Positions 22,582 through 34,266 of a stretch of 64,000 bases of DNA are shown in pieces. The stretch is from Luzula sylvatica (taxonomy: Eukaryota > Streptophyta > Magnoliopsida > Poales > Juncaceae): assembly GCA_946800325.1 (NCBI GenBank), contig OX326959.1:25489447-25553446 (forward strand), given 5' to 3'. Made by a program: the position numbers and the translations under genes. How positions within the stretch are numbered: the first letter of the stretch is position 1; every line of letters begins with the position of its first letter. Below the pieces are notes generated by a model, which saw only the letters and a list, made by a program, of their open reading frames with translations, ran no database searches and was not told the DNA's origin.

Positions 22582-24157
22582 TTACTTAGTTTGCATGTAT
22601 TTCTCGAGTTCGTCGTCGAGATCCACTGCCGATTTCGATTCCTTCTTTACTCCTCTATTCTCTCTCTCTCTCTATTCCCTCGTCCGCCGAATGTCCCTCC
22701 CCTCCCGTTTCCTCTTCCATATCCACTACAAAAAAAAGTCAAAACCCTCTTATTTGACATTCATACCCACATGAAATAAATAAGGCCAAATTTTATATGT
22801 ACCCCTACAAAATCCCACAATTTCACGTATACCCTGTAAAACGTGAAATATCATGAATATCCCTACAAAACTACTAAAATTTCACATATGCCCTTTTTGT
22901 TAGATTTCGGTTAACTATTTCTTAAGATTAACGCTAATTGGTATTTTTTCAATTTTTCCAACATAAATATTATTCCATATTTACATAGGGAATAAAATCG
23001 AAAAGCAAAAATTAGCGATAATCTTAACCAAAATCTAATAAAAAGGGCATCCATGAAATTTTAGTAGTTTTGTAGGGGTATTCATGATATTTCGCGTTTT
23101 GCAGGGGTATACATGAAATTGTGGGGTTTTGTAAGGGTACATATGAAATTTGGCCAATAAATAATTATGTAAAGTTAAAACACTAACCTTCTAGAAGCAG
23201 TATTGTTGAAGTTTCCGAAATTGTTGTTCCTGAAGGTTCTGAAATTGCCGGTAAATGGAAAAGTAGGAGGTGGCGGAGGGAGTGAAGGAGTCTGAATATT
23301 CGAACCGACTAATTCTATTTTCATCTCCTTTCCATCGAGCTGCACATCATGGTATCGTTTAACCGCTGCAATTGCGTCTACGTGTTTTGCAAATACAACT
23401 TCCGCAGTTCCCTACAAAGCAAAACAAAAAACTGTATTATATCTTAAAATATTTGTTTGTTTTTATAATGAATTTAATTTACCTTGGATCTTCCACTTCG
23501 GTCATAATTAATCGAGTATCTCTTTAACTCGCCAACCTCTTCAAAAAGTTCCTAATTTGGAAAATTGAAATTAAGAGCATTATAAAATTAAAAAGTATAA
23601 TAATTAATTAATGCAAATATAAATACCTTAACGTCTTCATTTGAGATTGCATAATCGAGATTAGAGATGTGAAGTTTCGTGCCGAGTTCGACTGAGGAAT
23701 TTTTTCCAACTGAAGAACCGGCCGTACCAGTGACCAAACCGGCTCCATTTGATTCCGTGTACATATCATGCTGCCACTGAGAATCTGGAGCCTACATCCA
23801 GTTCAAAGATTAATTAAAATAAATTCTCCACTGTAAAAATTCGTATGCAAGAATCAAAGTTTTCGACTTTATAGTTGTATTTGATTGAAGTAAAAATGTA
23901 AAATCAAGCTCAAAACAGTACAGATCTGTATAATAAAGTAATATTGCAATTTACACCTTTCCTAACGAGTGATAAGGGCTGATGCGATTCATAGAGCGGT
24001 CCGGTAATCGGCGAGCGGGACCAGGACCTCTACCAGCGAAGCCACCGCCTCTGCCTCCGCCGGAGTTTCGGTCTCCCGGAGCTCTAGGTGTGTACGACGA
24101 TGGCTTCTTGTTTTTCTTGATGAGATCCTCCAAGCTCAGGTCAAGTGAGCTCGCCAT
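22582..24157 (-). CDS. ALY: THO complex subunit 4 / ALY (REF) mRNA-export adaptor, frameshifted C-terminus as assembled
   Basis: ALY/REF proteins couple spliced mRNA and the UAP56 helicase to nuclear export. Exons (minus): 23957-24157, 23627-23791, 23483-23551, 23188-23411 and a last exon from 22725. The N-terminus SLDLSLEDLIKKNKK is the conserved UAP56-binding motif. Then come a Gly/Arg-rich stretch (GGGRGGGFAGRG), one RRM at about residues 106-185 (RNP2 LHISNL 107-112, RNP1 KGTAEVVF 145-152), and a second Gly/Arg-rich part (YGRGNGRGGTFGGRGN). In the last exon an (AG)7A tract at 22659-22673 puts a TAA at 22647-22649, giving 245 aa. The expected C-terminal motif, SAVDLDDELEKYMQTK and stop (to 22582), lies in another frame just after the tract. 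The upstream stop in that frame proves the shift occurs within the tract: a slippage allele, an assembly error or a decaying gene. Confidence 0.85.
22659..22673 (-). repeat. (AG)n tract in the coding last exon of ALY
   Basis: Fifteen bases of strict AG alternation on the coding strand, between GGGAAT and ATAGAGG. Removing one AG unit would reconnect the Gly/Arg-rich region with the conserved C-terminal motif; the present length ends the frame nine codons after the Asn of GGRGN. Confidence 0.9.
22784..23155. mobile_element. fold-back Mutator-like MITE in the last ALY intron
   Basis: The element is a nearly complete inverted repeat: the left arm (GGCCAAATTTTATATGTACC, CCTACAAAATCCCACAATTT, and so on) matches the reverse complement of the right arm for about 155 bp, with a loop of about 60 bp. 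It is flanked by a perfect 9-bp duplication AATAAATAA (22775-22783 and 23156-23164), the length typical of Mutator-superfamily insertions. It has no coding sequence. In the pre-mRNA the arms could form a long hairpin. Confidence 0.9.
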
Positions 24158-24293
24158 GGTTCTGCTTCACTGTTCTCAGCTCACTGAGGTTTTCCCTTCT
24201 TAACGAAAGAACAAAACCCGGATTTGGAAAACCGGGAAAAGTAATCCTAAACATATTATAATATAAATGTCCTTTAAATAGTTTGTACAACAA
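24158..24293 (-). promoter_or_regulatory. ALY upstream region, shared with the tRNA-Val 5' flank
   Basis: Only 136 bp separate the ALY start codon from the tRNA gene, which is divergent from it. The sequence is AT-rich; TATAATATAAATGT (24268-24281) and CAACAAG just before the tRNA are the kind of TATA-like and CAA signals seen upstream of plant tRNA genes. Confidence 0.45.
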
Positions 24294-24367
24294 GGTTTCG
24301 TGGTGTAGTTGGTTATCACGTCAGTCTAACACACTGAAGGTCTCCGGTTCAAGTCCGGGCGAAGCCA
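24294..24367 (+). tRNA. tRNA-Val (AAC), copy 1
   Basis: The 74-nt cloverleaf is complete: acceptor GGTTTCG pairs with CGAAGCC plus discriminator A. The A-box region is TGGTGTAGTTGGTTATCACG. The anticodon stem TCAGT/ACTGA encloses loop CTAACAC (anticodon AAC), and the T arm is CCGGTTCAAGTCCGG. CCA is not encoded and no intron is present. It appears functional. Confidence 0.97.
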
Positions 24368-26384
24368 ATAATTTATTTTATTTTCTAAAATCACTTATTT
24401 TAAAAGTTACGGGCCTTATATGGCATTTTAGATAATAAATATAATTTTTGTTAGTGTCATTTTTATTTTCCTGATAAGGTATTGGCCTATGAATATTGCG
24501 TTTTATTATTTAATTTGGAGATTTTAAATTGGACAATAAAAATAAATATCAAGTAAATATGTTAGTTGATCTTTGACTTGAGATCTCTTACAGTTGCCCT
24601 AAAAAAAGTGTTCATTTTCAAATTGATTTTTAGTTGGTTAGCAAGTCAACAAAGTATCCATCAACATGATTTTTTTTCTTTTTAATTAATAAAAAAATGT
24701 TGTAAAATAAAATGTTTAGAGGTAGTGTGTGGAATGATTTTTTATTTTATTTTTATTAAATGAGATAATATGCATCCAATAGTGAATTGATGTTTAAGTA
24801 TTGTTTATCAATTATATATCTATTTATTTTGTCTGTTATATCTTCATTTGTTTTTGCTACTTCATCATACTTTTGAATATACACATCATATGTATTTATT
24901 TAATATTTTGAATGTTCGTTTTATATATTTGAATGATAATATAAATCAGGGAAATACTTATACTTAATTCATTACAATTTTATACATTATGAATTTATCC
25001 GAATAGATGAATATCACTAGTTGAATTCCAAGCATTATAAATTTTTTATATTGATCAATCAAAATAAACTAAGTTTCTGTTATTTTTTTGTAAAACAAAC
25101 TATTATAGAAAAAGCATGATTATGGGGACCACTTTTATAAAAGAAATAAAAAAACTCTCCCATATTTATAATTCTCTACTTTAAAATACTATGAGCATGA
25201 ATAGAATCATGTGTTTGGCACATCCAAATTATTGGTATAAAATGATCAATATTTGCAGCTCTGTTTATTTATTAGTCACAAAAATAGTCATGTGTTATGT
25301 AGTTTTTTATGAAAAACTTCAGTATCAATATCAGTATAGAATTTGACATATTGGAGAAAACTAAATTAAATAACTCATGAAGACGATGCTGTCTCGTTAA
25401 TGGATTGTTAAAGAGATAGTGTGTTGTGGGGGTGGGAAATGGTTAGAGGTAGTGTCTTACTTTTTACCAATATGAGAAAAAAATATCACTTAATTTTAAT
25501 AAACTTACCTTAACAATTATTCCATAGTTTGAATGATTAGGTATTTTGACATATCATTCAAAAATTATGAATTCGAATCTCATTGGTATTATATAAAAAT
25601 TGAATTAAAAAATAAACATGATTCGTGGTTTAGTATTTTCCTCAATTTATTTTAATAAACTTAACTCAAAAAATTTGATGGATTTGAACTTCATTGTATC
25701 AATTTCTTTCTCTTTCTCTCAAATCTATGCCGTAAGAAATGTATTCTATGATTTAACTCTTTCTTGACGTGGAGGCATCTCAATAGTGGTAGTTATTTTC
25801 AATTAATTTTCATATAATTTTTTTCAAATAATGATGGGTTCTAGTTTACTTTTTGGATTTCATCTTAATTAGATTAAATTAAGCATGATTCCATAATTAT
25901 TTAAAATAATAATAATAATTGTATGTCATTTGTTAGAATTTATAAAATTATATCTAGCCCAACAAAATAAGGTTTTTAATATTTTTGACCCGTCACTTAT
26001 ATATTTGTTGAATTCACGGAAAAATATTTCTCTCTTTCCAATAAGTAATAGTAGTCACTTTGTATTAAATCAGAATTTATCCGAAAATAAATCAAAATAT
26101 TTAAGTTTGGCGTGACCTTGAATCTGATCGACCCATGGATAATCATAATTAATTGATGTTTTTCGTATTGAGTTCACAATAATAAATCGGGTTCATAATT
26201 AACCGATCACGACGAGAGGTAAGTTCAAACAGAAAAAAAAAATATCTATTCAGTTTTAGAAATAATCAAGATTCTAACATCGGTTAAAAAAAAGATAAAC
26301 CTTGAGCCTTTAAAAAGTTTTTGTAAATAAGAAGAAATTAAAGAGGCCTCATGTAAAAATAGTAAATGTACAAACAAAACGTCT
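24368..26384. repeat. tRNA-linked duplicated flank and repeat family R copy (~25030-25800)
   Basis: No gene is seen. Bases about 24790-24930 (TAAGTATTGTTTATCAATT, ACACATCATATGTATTTA, TATTTTGAATGTTCGTTTTA) recur downstream of the second tRNA at about 27625-27770. 25030-25400 plus 25710-25800 is a copy of the dispersed family R, split by an unrelated insert at about 25440-25700. That insert has a GAATTCGAATCTC word recalling a tRNA-type B box, so it may be a decayed SINE. Confidence 0.55.
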
Positions 26385-26546
26385 CTGTGCGTGAGCTTTG
26401 TTTTTTTTTTTTGAATGGTATCCGACAAGCGATCGCTTTCGTTACTGATACCTAATATTTTTGATGTCACTGGAGATCGAACCCACAATCTCTCACAACG
26501 TATGGTATTTTGTGTCTCACACTCAACCAACTGTGCGTGAGCTTTG
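26385..26546 (-). mobile_element. tRNA-derived SINE with perfect target duplication
   Basis: The insert is about 130 bp (about 26401-26530), flanked by identical CTGTGCGTGAGCTTTG (26385-26400 and 26531-26546). On the minus strand it starts with an A-box-like segment TTGGTTGAGTGTGAGACAC, has a B box GGTTCGATCTC, and ends in a poly-A tail (the T run at 26399-26412) before the second target copy. These are the defining marks of an RNA polymerase III-derived SINE. The open frame overlapping it (26246-26566) is not a gene. Confidence 0.92.
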
Positions 26547-27426
26547 TTGCACATATACGAATACAAATATTGTAATCGACACTAACCGTTCATACTAAGC
26601 TTAATTGTTTAGCGTAGATCATTATTTTTAAAGCATATGATAACATATTCGACGAGTATCAATATCAAATACGCTATCCAACACTTGATTTGCAACATAA
26701 TACGTGAGTGAATAGAAGGAGAAAAATGACGATGATTTGGTATTAACCATTATGGCGGAAGCACTCTTTTAATTTTGTTCATTTGCTGGGATCTTTTGTT
26801 GTATTTGTAATTCATTTTGTCGGTGATAAAGATTAATGCGCAATCCACTCTCTCATGGCCGCACTACTCTCAATTTGCTCTCTGACTCACACTCGCGACT
26901 CGGCCACTCGAGTGATATTTTTTCTCTGGCCTACGGACGGCTCGGCAGTAGAAGCAACGAGTTGAGCTTGTGGTGATGAGTTGAACAACTTAGACGAGGT
27001 ACGAGGATTGAGTCAATCGAACTACCGGAGTGAGTGCGCTACGGCCAGAGTCGATTGAACTACTAGCACCGACGTATTATATTGTTATTTTGGATGTTTA
27101 TTTGTTATGTTTTATCTGGATTTTGTATATTATGTTTTTTTAGAGTTTGATATATTATGTTGAGCCGATTTAAACTTTGGTAAATTATATAGTAAATTAT
27201 AATTTTAAAAATAATAATATCATATCGTGATCGATTCTGGATTGGTAGAATTTGTCAAAATGTATATGACCAGTAAATCTTATGTTTTCATTTTTGAATT
27301 CGGAGTTTCTAAATGTGTTTATTTTAATTAAAAAGAGACAAATATATTAGTTGATTTTTTTATTTTAGATTTCTTATTTTAAGAAATAAAGAGTTGATCT
27401 TATATTTTTTATTATACAAACAAAAA
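26547..27426. other. intergenic; GC-richer patch at 26,830-27,065
   Basis: A patch with ACTCGCGACTCGGCCACTCG, GGCCTACGGACGGCTCGG and GGAGTGAGTGCGCTACGGCC stands out from the AT-rich flanks and contains opposed related words (GACTCGGCCACTCGAGTGA against GAGTGCGCTACGGCC). It may be a transposon or LTR remnant. No coding frame is convincing. Confidence 0.35.
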
Positions 27427-27500
27427 GGTTTCGTGGTGTAGTTGGTTATCACGTCAGTCTAACACACCGAAGGTCTCCGGTTCAAGTCCGGGCGAAGCCA
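27427..27500 (+). tRNA. tRNA-Val (AAC), copy 2, one anticodon-stem mismatch
   Basis: Identical to copy 1 except for one T-to-C change in the 3' strand of the anticodon stem (ACCGA instead of ACTGA), which produces an A-C mismatch opposite TCAGT. The acceptor, D and T arms and anticodon AAC are intact. It may still function, but it is the candidate for the decaying member of the pair. Confidence 0.9.
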
Positions 27501-28800
27501 ATATATTTTTTTGAGTACTTTCGAATCCACTTTATTTTAAAGTTATGATCTGCTTAGGCCATTAGAATAAAGTTTAGAATAAAGTTTCAAATAAAATAAA
27601 ATGATCACTGATAATAAAGTTTCAATTGATGCTTAAATATTGTTTATCCATTTTATATCTATTTATTCGTCTATTATATCTTCATATGTATTTAATTTTT
27701 TATCATACTTTTTAATATACACATCATGTGTATTTTTTTTTAATATTTTGAATGTTCATTTTATATATTTATAAATTAGAAAACTATTTAATTCAACCCG
27801 ATCTATATATTAAGAATCTCTTCGATAAGACGAATGTCACAGTTGAATTGCAAACATTATATATTTGGAGCATTCTAATTTTTTAATTTGACCAATCAAA
27901 ATAAATTATGATTCTAAAATATGAACATTCTCCGTTTACTATAATAAAAAATATATAGAATTTTCCTTTTTTACTTTTAAACACCCTGAGCATGACATAA
28001 TGATTATTAATATATGAAGCACTTCCAAATTTATTGGTATATAATGATCAATATACGAAGCTCTATTTATTTATTCATCACTAAAAAAATTAATTTCTCA
28101 TTTCGTTTTTTTATGAAAAAACTTCGATATTAATATAAAATTCGAAATATTGGAGGAAACTAAATTAAATAACTCATGGAGGACGGAGTCTCGCGAGTGC
28201 AACCAAGGCATTTGTCACCTCTCAAGAACAAATATTTTTCTCTCCCAAACATTAAGATTGTGATCTTCCAATCCCTCCGTTGCCACAAAATTAGATGATT
28301 CCAATTACTTATTGTGAAGGTTCCAAATCGAAATAATAATAGATAAGTATAATAAATATTAATCATCCGATATAATGGTAATTAACATCACCATATTATA
28401 TTATTTAGATTTTAGTAGAAATTCATGATTTATAATATTAGTTTCTTCAACCAAACATTATTTTCATAAAATAAATTATCATTTTTTCTCAAAAAAACAA
28501 CCAAAAATAAGATACTAATTTTCAATAAATACCATATTTCACCGTCAATATTCAACAATCAAGGAAATGATATAAACAAAAGAAAATCAAACATAATCAA
28601 ATTAAATAACAAAACCCCTTTGAAATAAGCACACATAATTGAATTAATTGAATTTTCAACCCACCTGAAGAAATACATACATGACCACCAAACCAACTAA
28701 TCATCCATTAATTAATAAAAAGTCCAAATCTCAAACCAAATCAAAAATAATATTAATAATATGTACATTCTCAAAAACTTTTAAATAGTTTTATAATTAA
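27501..28800. repeat. second copy of the tRNA-linked flank, then family R copy (~27840-28200)
   Basis: The order tRNA, TTGTTTATCC/TATCTATTTATT block, AATATTTTGAATGTTC block, family R block repeats that of 24294-25400, with lengths changed by indels. The unit offset is 3,133 bp at the tRNA. Nothing recognisable follows between 28200 and 28800. Confidence 0.6.
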
Positions 28801-28909
28801 TCAGTGCTCCGTGGGCTGCCACGTGCTACGTCTTCCCCTCTTCAATCCCCAAATCCTCTCATTTCATACTCGCACAAACTAGGGTTAGAGAAACTGTGCG
28901 ATTGCGGCC
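28801..28909 (+). promoter_or_regulatory. promoter / leader of the zf-C3H1 gene
   Basis: A G-box CACGTG lies at 28820-28825 within GCTGCCACGTGCTACG, followed by CT-rich leader sequence and the ACTAGGGTTAG telo-box-like word (about 28879) shortly before the start codon, an arrangement frequent in plant housekeeping genes. Confidence 0.55.
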
Positions 28910-31900
28910 ATGACGGATCGAAACGAACTTCTCAAGGGTAGATTCGGCAACACTGGTCCTTCTCCTCGCGGTTCTAGAGTTGCTAAAATGCGTGAGGAAG
29001 GCGAGGTCTCTTCTGGCAATGAAGACGAGGTGCGTTTTTTTCTTCTTTTGTGGAACTATTTTGTTCTTTTGCGTCGATTCAGAACTGCGTACAGATGCGT
29101 ATATAAGAGCTATTTTTTCTTCTCAATTTTGATAACTTTTTACTATTTGATGTTGCTTTTAATCTTTCTCTCAGTGATTCCTTACTTTCAAGGTTTATTT
29201 ATTCTGAAATTTCATTGTATTCGACTGAGATCATAGTTTTTTAGCTGATTTACCTCAGTAGTACTAATCAAAATTCTTCTTATATATTCATAACCTAAGT
29301 TTACTCAAATGTTAATTAACACTTAATTCTCTCACTCTCACTGATTTTATCCTTTTCCTTTTCAATTTTGTAAACTCACAGGGAATAAAAGCAAAATCTC
29401 CAAATCTGGAACCAAGCCATCTCTCTTTCTCTACTGCTCATCTCGCTAGAACCAACAACAGAGGTTTATACATTTCAATAAAATTATTTCCATTATTAAC
29501 TTTGTAATTTCCATTCTCAATTTCATTGACATATATTTAAATTTTGCTAATTTTCACCAGGTGCCAGCTCATCACTATACAGACCGGCACCACACAAAGT
29601 GACCCACCCAAATTACCGCTCGAATTACATGAGACCCCCTCAATTTAACAAAATCCCCAAAAATCGAAATCTAAGTTGGAAAAATAACAACAACAAGAGA
29701 CCCTTAATAGAAGATGATAACAATCTAGTGATCTCCTTTTCAGACGATGAGTCATCGGATACCCAAACTAATAGTAGTAATAATCATCATAATGGCGTTC
29801 TCGATAATAATAGTAACTTGGAGACTCTTCGCAATGAAATTGCCTTGAAAGAAAAGTTATTGAAACGTCTCAAAGTGGGCCCCACTATTTCAGATAATAT
29901 TACTACTACTATTACTAATACCACTACCACTAATAATAATCATCATAATGTTAGTACGAATAACAATAATAAAAAGGGGGTTTTGGTTCATAATGGTGAT
30001 ATTGTTTTGTCTAAGGCGGAGAATGTTAATAATAAGAAAGATAGTGTCATTAGTAATGAAGCTTTGGTTGTGAATGAGGTCTCTTTCTCTCTCTCTCTCT
30101 CTAAAAATTGTTCATTTCATTATGTTTTGTATAATAAATAATAAATTTTGATATAATCTGCAGAAAATGGATAAGGATGTGGGGGCCCAATTACAATCAC
30201 TGCTAGAATTGGAGGAGAGAGAAGACAAAGAACTCGAACAAGCTCAAGAACAGAGACGAAATCTCGAGAAACAGGAGAGAGAAGCGTTAAAAGCCTACAG
30301 AAAAGCTCAAAAGGCTTTATACGAAGCAACAGAAAAATGCAACCATCTCCAGAAAAAAAGAGATCTCCATTCCAGAGAAATCAACTCTCTCTTACTGGAG
30401 AACTCCAGTACTTCCGTTCCCCCGTGGTCTGACAAGTCCGACGAAAATGCCAAGACCCAATTAATCGTTACGTCCCCTAATAAGGATTTAAGTACTAACG
30501 GTTCTGACAATGAAGAGAGAGATTCTGAAGATTATGAGCTTCTAGAAGCTTCTCTTAGATCTGCACTCGTTGCTAGATATGGCAACAAACCACCGTTGAA
30601 AAATAAGAATGAAAATTTAAATTTACCTCACCAAAATAGTATACTACTTTCTACTCCTCAGCCTCCTCCTCAATTTCCTAAGCAAAATAGTACCGTTGAG
30701 CATCGAGAAAATATGATTTCTCGAGAGATTATTCCATTTATAATGCCTTGTTGCGAGACTAGAAACGTGTTTGTGCATGTGAAATGGATGTACGTAAGTG
30801 AGAGAAATGATGGGTTCGTAGAGTCTAGAGAGAGAAATGATGAGGTGGCAGTGAGAGACATGACTGATGATTGGGGTGCAGATAAAGTGGACCTGTTTTG
30901 GCCTTTTTGTATTTTCGAGTTGAGAGGAAAATGCAATGATGAAGAGTGCAAATATCAACACGCGAAACAAGATGATTGGAGGAAAATTACAAATAAACCC
31001 GCTAAATTTGCAGGGGTGTTTCTGCAAAATGTACCATTGTACCACATCGAATCGTACCAATCGCCTGTGTTTCAAGGGAGGAATACGAGCTTGATCACGT
31101 GGCAGCATGGGCGAAGAGGATATCGTACCGGGAGTACCGTACCTGTTTCGATACAGAGATTTCTTCTTTCTGGTTTCCCTTCTCGTAAATTTTCATTGGT
31201 GGGTCCATTTCACGCATTATTCATTTACATACACCAATTTATTATTATTTCAATTTAATTTGTATGTATTTTTTATTTTTTGAAGAGGAAACTTCTACAA
31301 GATTTGCCCGAGCCAGAGAAATGTCTCGAGATTGTTCTCGAATTTTCCCTGAGTAGAAACAAGGTAAAATAACAATATGGAATTCATAATTTTCAATTTT
31401 GAATATATTTTATGAAAAAATAATTTGAATTTTTAGGCATTGGTGATTTTATCACGAGCGGTTGAAAAGAATCCCAAATTAGTTGCTCTTTGGGTGGTTT
31501 ATCTTCAAATTTATTATCGAAAAGCGAAGGGTTTAGGCAAGGATGATTTGTTCCTCTATGCGGTATTCTCTTTCCTATCTTTTACTTATTTATTTATTTT
31601 AATTTCGGTACTTTCTTCAAAATGTGGTCCCCTATATTTTTCAATATTTGCATTAGTCCCTATACAAAAATATAGTTTTTTTTAAAAATTAGCCCTTCAT
31701 TTTGTTGTTATTTTTGTATTATTACATCATATTAGTTCATGAAAAAAATAAAGATAGAAAAAGATGATTTACATATATACCCTTCTAATAACCTAAAATA
31801 GCATATTTACCCTTCAAAAAATCTAAATGCCATTTTATACCATTCTAATAACCTAAAATAGCATATTTACCCTTCAAAAAATGTAAATACCATTTTTACC

Positions 31901-33756
31901 CTTTGAGAACTTACAAAATATTGAAAGTATCCAAATTGTTAACTTGATATCAAATTTGTCAATTGTACAAATCTAGTTATATTATGATGTTTAAGATTTT
32001 AAATTTTAAATTGTAAATATGTAAATATGATATTTTTTTTGCTCTGTTTGAATTTTTGCGACTATTTTAGGTGAGAAACAATCCAAATTCGTATGACCTA
32101 TGGCTATCGTACATAAAAAGTAGACCCAATTTGGACCAAGCACTAAATGCATACACCGAAGCCCTTCTCTCTCTCTCCCAAGCGAACCCCACCACTGACA
32201 GATCAAAGGGAGAGAAAATTAGCACCTTCATTTTAGACCTCTATCTCCAAATGTTAAACTCGTTTTGCATATCTGGCCACTCCGAAAAAGCCGTTTCTAG
32301 GATTTTCAAATTCGGTACTGATGAATTATTAACGAAAATTTTGCGTAATTTAATCGTACCAGACAAGTGTATTTTCATGGTTTGTGGAGTTTATGTTTCG
32401 ATTTACAAGAAGCTTCCAGAAGGAATATCGGAATTATTGGAATTGGAAAAAAATTTGGAAATTTTGGAGATTGATTGGCCTTTTGTCGAGATTGAAATGG
32501 ATGAAATAGATAGGGTTTTAGGGTTTATCACCAATGCGTTCGATACTTTTAATCTGGTAGAATTGGATTCAAATTGGGCGGAATTTAATGGATTGTATCT
32601 TAAAGAATTGCAATTTCTTGCAATTCATCATGTCAAGTGTATTTTTGCAGTAAAAGGTTTGAATTATGGGAGCGATTTGTTGGCTAAGTACAAGAAATTA
32701 TACCCTAATTGTGTCGAATTAACCTTAATTTCCTCTAGATTGGGAGAAAATTGCAAAGGCTACGAGGTGGTGCTCTCTGATTGGCCCAGAGAAAATACAG
32801 GGATTCAGTGTATTTGGAACCAACATAACGAGTTTCTTTTATCTACTAAAAATTTCGATCTTGTTAGAGAGAATTTAAACAATTGGTTTCAAATTCATGG
32901 AGAATTTATACAGAGCCGATTTGGGCATAAAGAACTGGAGACTCCGGTGGATTTGGATTTGGTTTTTGGATTTTTGAATTTATCGCTTTATAAGTTTATT
33001 ATTCAGAATGATTTGACTGAAGCTCGAGTTTTGGTTGACATGGCCTTGAAAATATCTGGTTTGAAATTTCGTCAATTCTTTTTTAAAGAGTATTTACTGC
33101 TGAGTCTTTTGAAAGAGAATTTAATTTGGAATAAAAACGAAATACCAATTCGGGTTTTGTTGGATTTTATTGGATCTTATTTTAAGGTTAATGATTGTGT
33201 TAAACCCGTTAGGGAAATGATTTCAAAAAAATATTTCGAAGACATTAAGAAAATTAGAGTTACGGAATTACTGCATGAATTTCTCGACCCTGTTTGTGAA
33301 GATTATTCCTTGATTATTAATTCAATTTTGGAGATTTGTTATGGATCAAATCTTATTCCTGAAAAAGTTGGAATTAAGGAATTAGTTAATTTGGTAGAAT
33401 CGGTTATGCAAATTAGTCCTTGCAATTACCGGTTAGGATTCTCGGTTTGCAAATTCGGAAATTCAAATCCTGGATTTGACGACGTTGGATTTAGATTCTG
33501 GGCTTGTACGGTTTTGGTCGATTCTATATTTCGGTCCGTACCAGTTGCTCCGGAACAGGTGTGGGTGGATGGAGTTAGGGTTTTGAAAGACTTCAAATTT
33601 CTTGAAATTTCAAAGAGGTTATGTGAGCAAGGGTTGTTGGTTTACCCCTTCTCTCTCATGCTTTGGAAGGAGTGTGTTTCTCTCTCTAGAATGATGAGTG
33701 AGAGTGGAGGTGATATTGTCGAGGCTGCAAGAGAGAGAGGCATTGAAGTGAACTGA
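28910..33756 (+). CDS. zf-C3H1 (Red1/ZFC3H1-like) zinc-finger protein of nuclear RNA surveillance
   Basis: Seven exons give 1,214 aa: 28910-29029, 29382-29463, 29561-30078, 30164-31198, 31286-31363, 31437-31562 and 32071-33756. A low-complexity N-terminus (acidic SFSDDESSD, then Asn/Thr/His-rich around residue 150) is followed by a Glu/Lys/Gln-rich coiled coil (about 249-320). The zinc finger is Cys489-x7-Cys497-x4-Cys502-x3-His506 (WPFCIFELRGKCNDEECKYQ), the pattern of the zf-C3H1 domain of fission-yeast Red1 and human ZFC3H1, partners of MTR4 that feed RNA to the nuclear exosome. The C-terminal ~600 residues are helical and HAT/TPR-like (ILSRAVEKNPKLVALWVVYL, NNPNSYDLWLSYIKSRPNLD). All junctions are GT-AG and the frame is open throughout. 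The donor GAG/GTCTCT of exon 3 is weak. A role in RNA surveillance is inferred from the family. Confidence 0.85.
31776..31900 (+). repeat. 60-bp tandem duplication in intron 6 of the zf-C3H1 gene
   Basis: CTAATAACCTAAAATAGCAT, then ATTTACCCTTCAAAAAAT, occurs at 31785 and again at 31845 with a constant 60-bp offset. Confidence 0.85.
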
Positions 33757-34266
33757 GAGAGGTTAGCAAATATGAACTTCCATCTTTATTTTGTTTTATT
33801 TTATTATAGGAGTTTGCTTTTTGAAGTCTTGTTTGTTAAGACTTGGTTTTATTTTTGTTATAAAAAGTTGGAATTTTGTTTCTTTTCTGATTGTTTGTTT
33901 GTTTAGTTTTGGTGGATTATTGTAAATGAGAAACATTGTTTCTTTGTTTGAATGAATAGATATAATATCAAACTAATATATATATGAAAAAGAAAATGAA
34001 AAGTACATATGTTCTCCGAATTTATTAAAAAATAATAAAATTTGAATTATTGGCCATGGAACATAAACCGGACTCCAAATTTATTAAAAAAATAACAAAA
34101 TTTGAAATTATCGGCCATTCTAACATAAACCGGACTCTGTCTGAGAGTCTGGAATAATTTAATTTGTTTACTTGGCCTTCTTTATGTTCCTCTCCAATCC
34201 CATAACCAACAGAGGCACCATTTATATCATGCATGAAATTATGTAGTCATGTAAATTATATTATTA
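33757..34266 (+). other. 3'UTR of the zf-C3H1 gene and spacer with a ~65-bp tandem repeat
   Basis: T-rich 3'UTR with AATGAATAG/AATAGATATAATAT words (about 33950). At about 34020-34140 a unit (TTTATTAAAAAATAA, AAATTTGAA, TTATCGGCCAT, ACATAAACCGGACTC) is present twice. No gene. Confidence 0.5.

Noticed and set aside
26246..26566. 106-residue minus-strand open frame
   Set aside because: It overlaps the SINE, its target duplication and poly-A tail.
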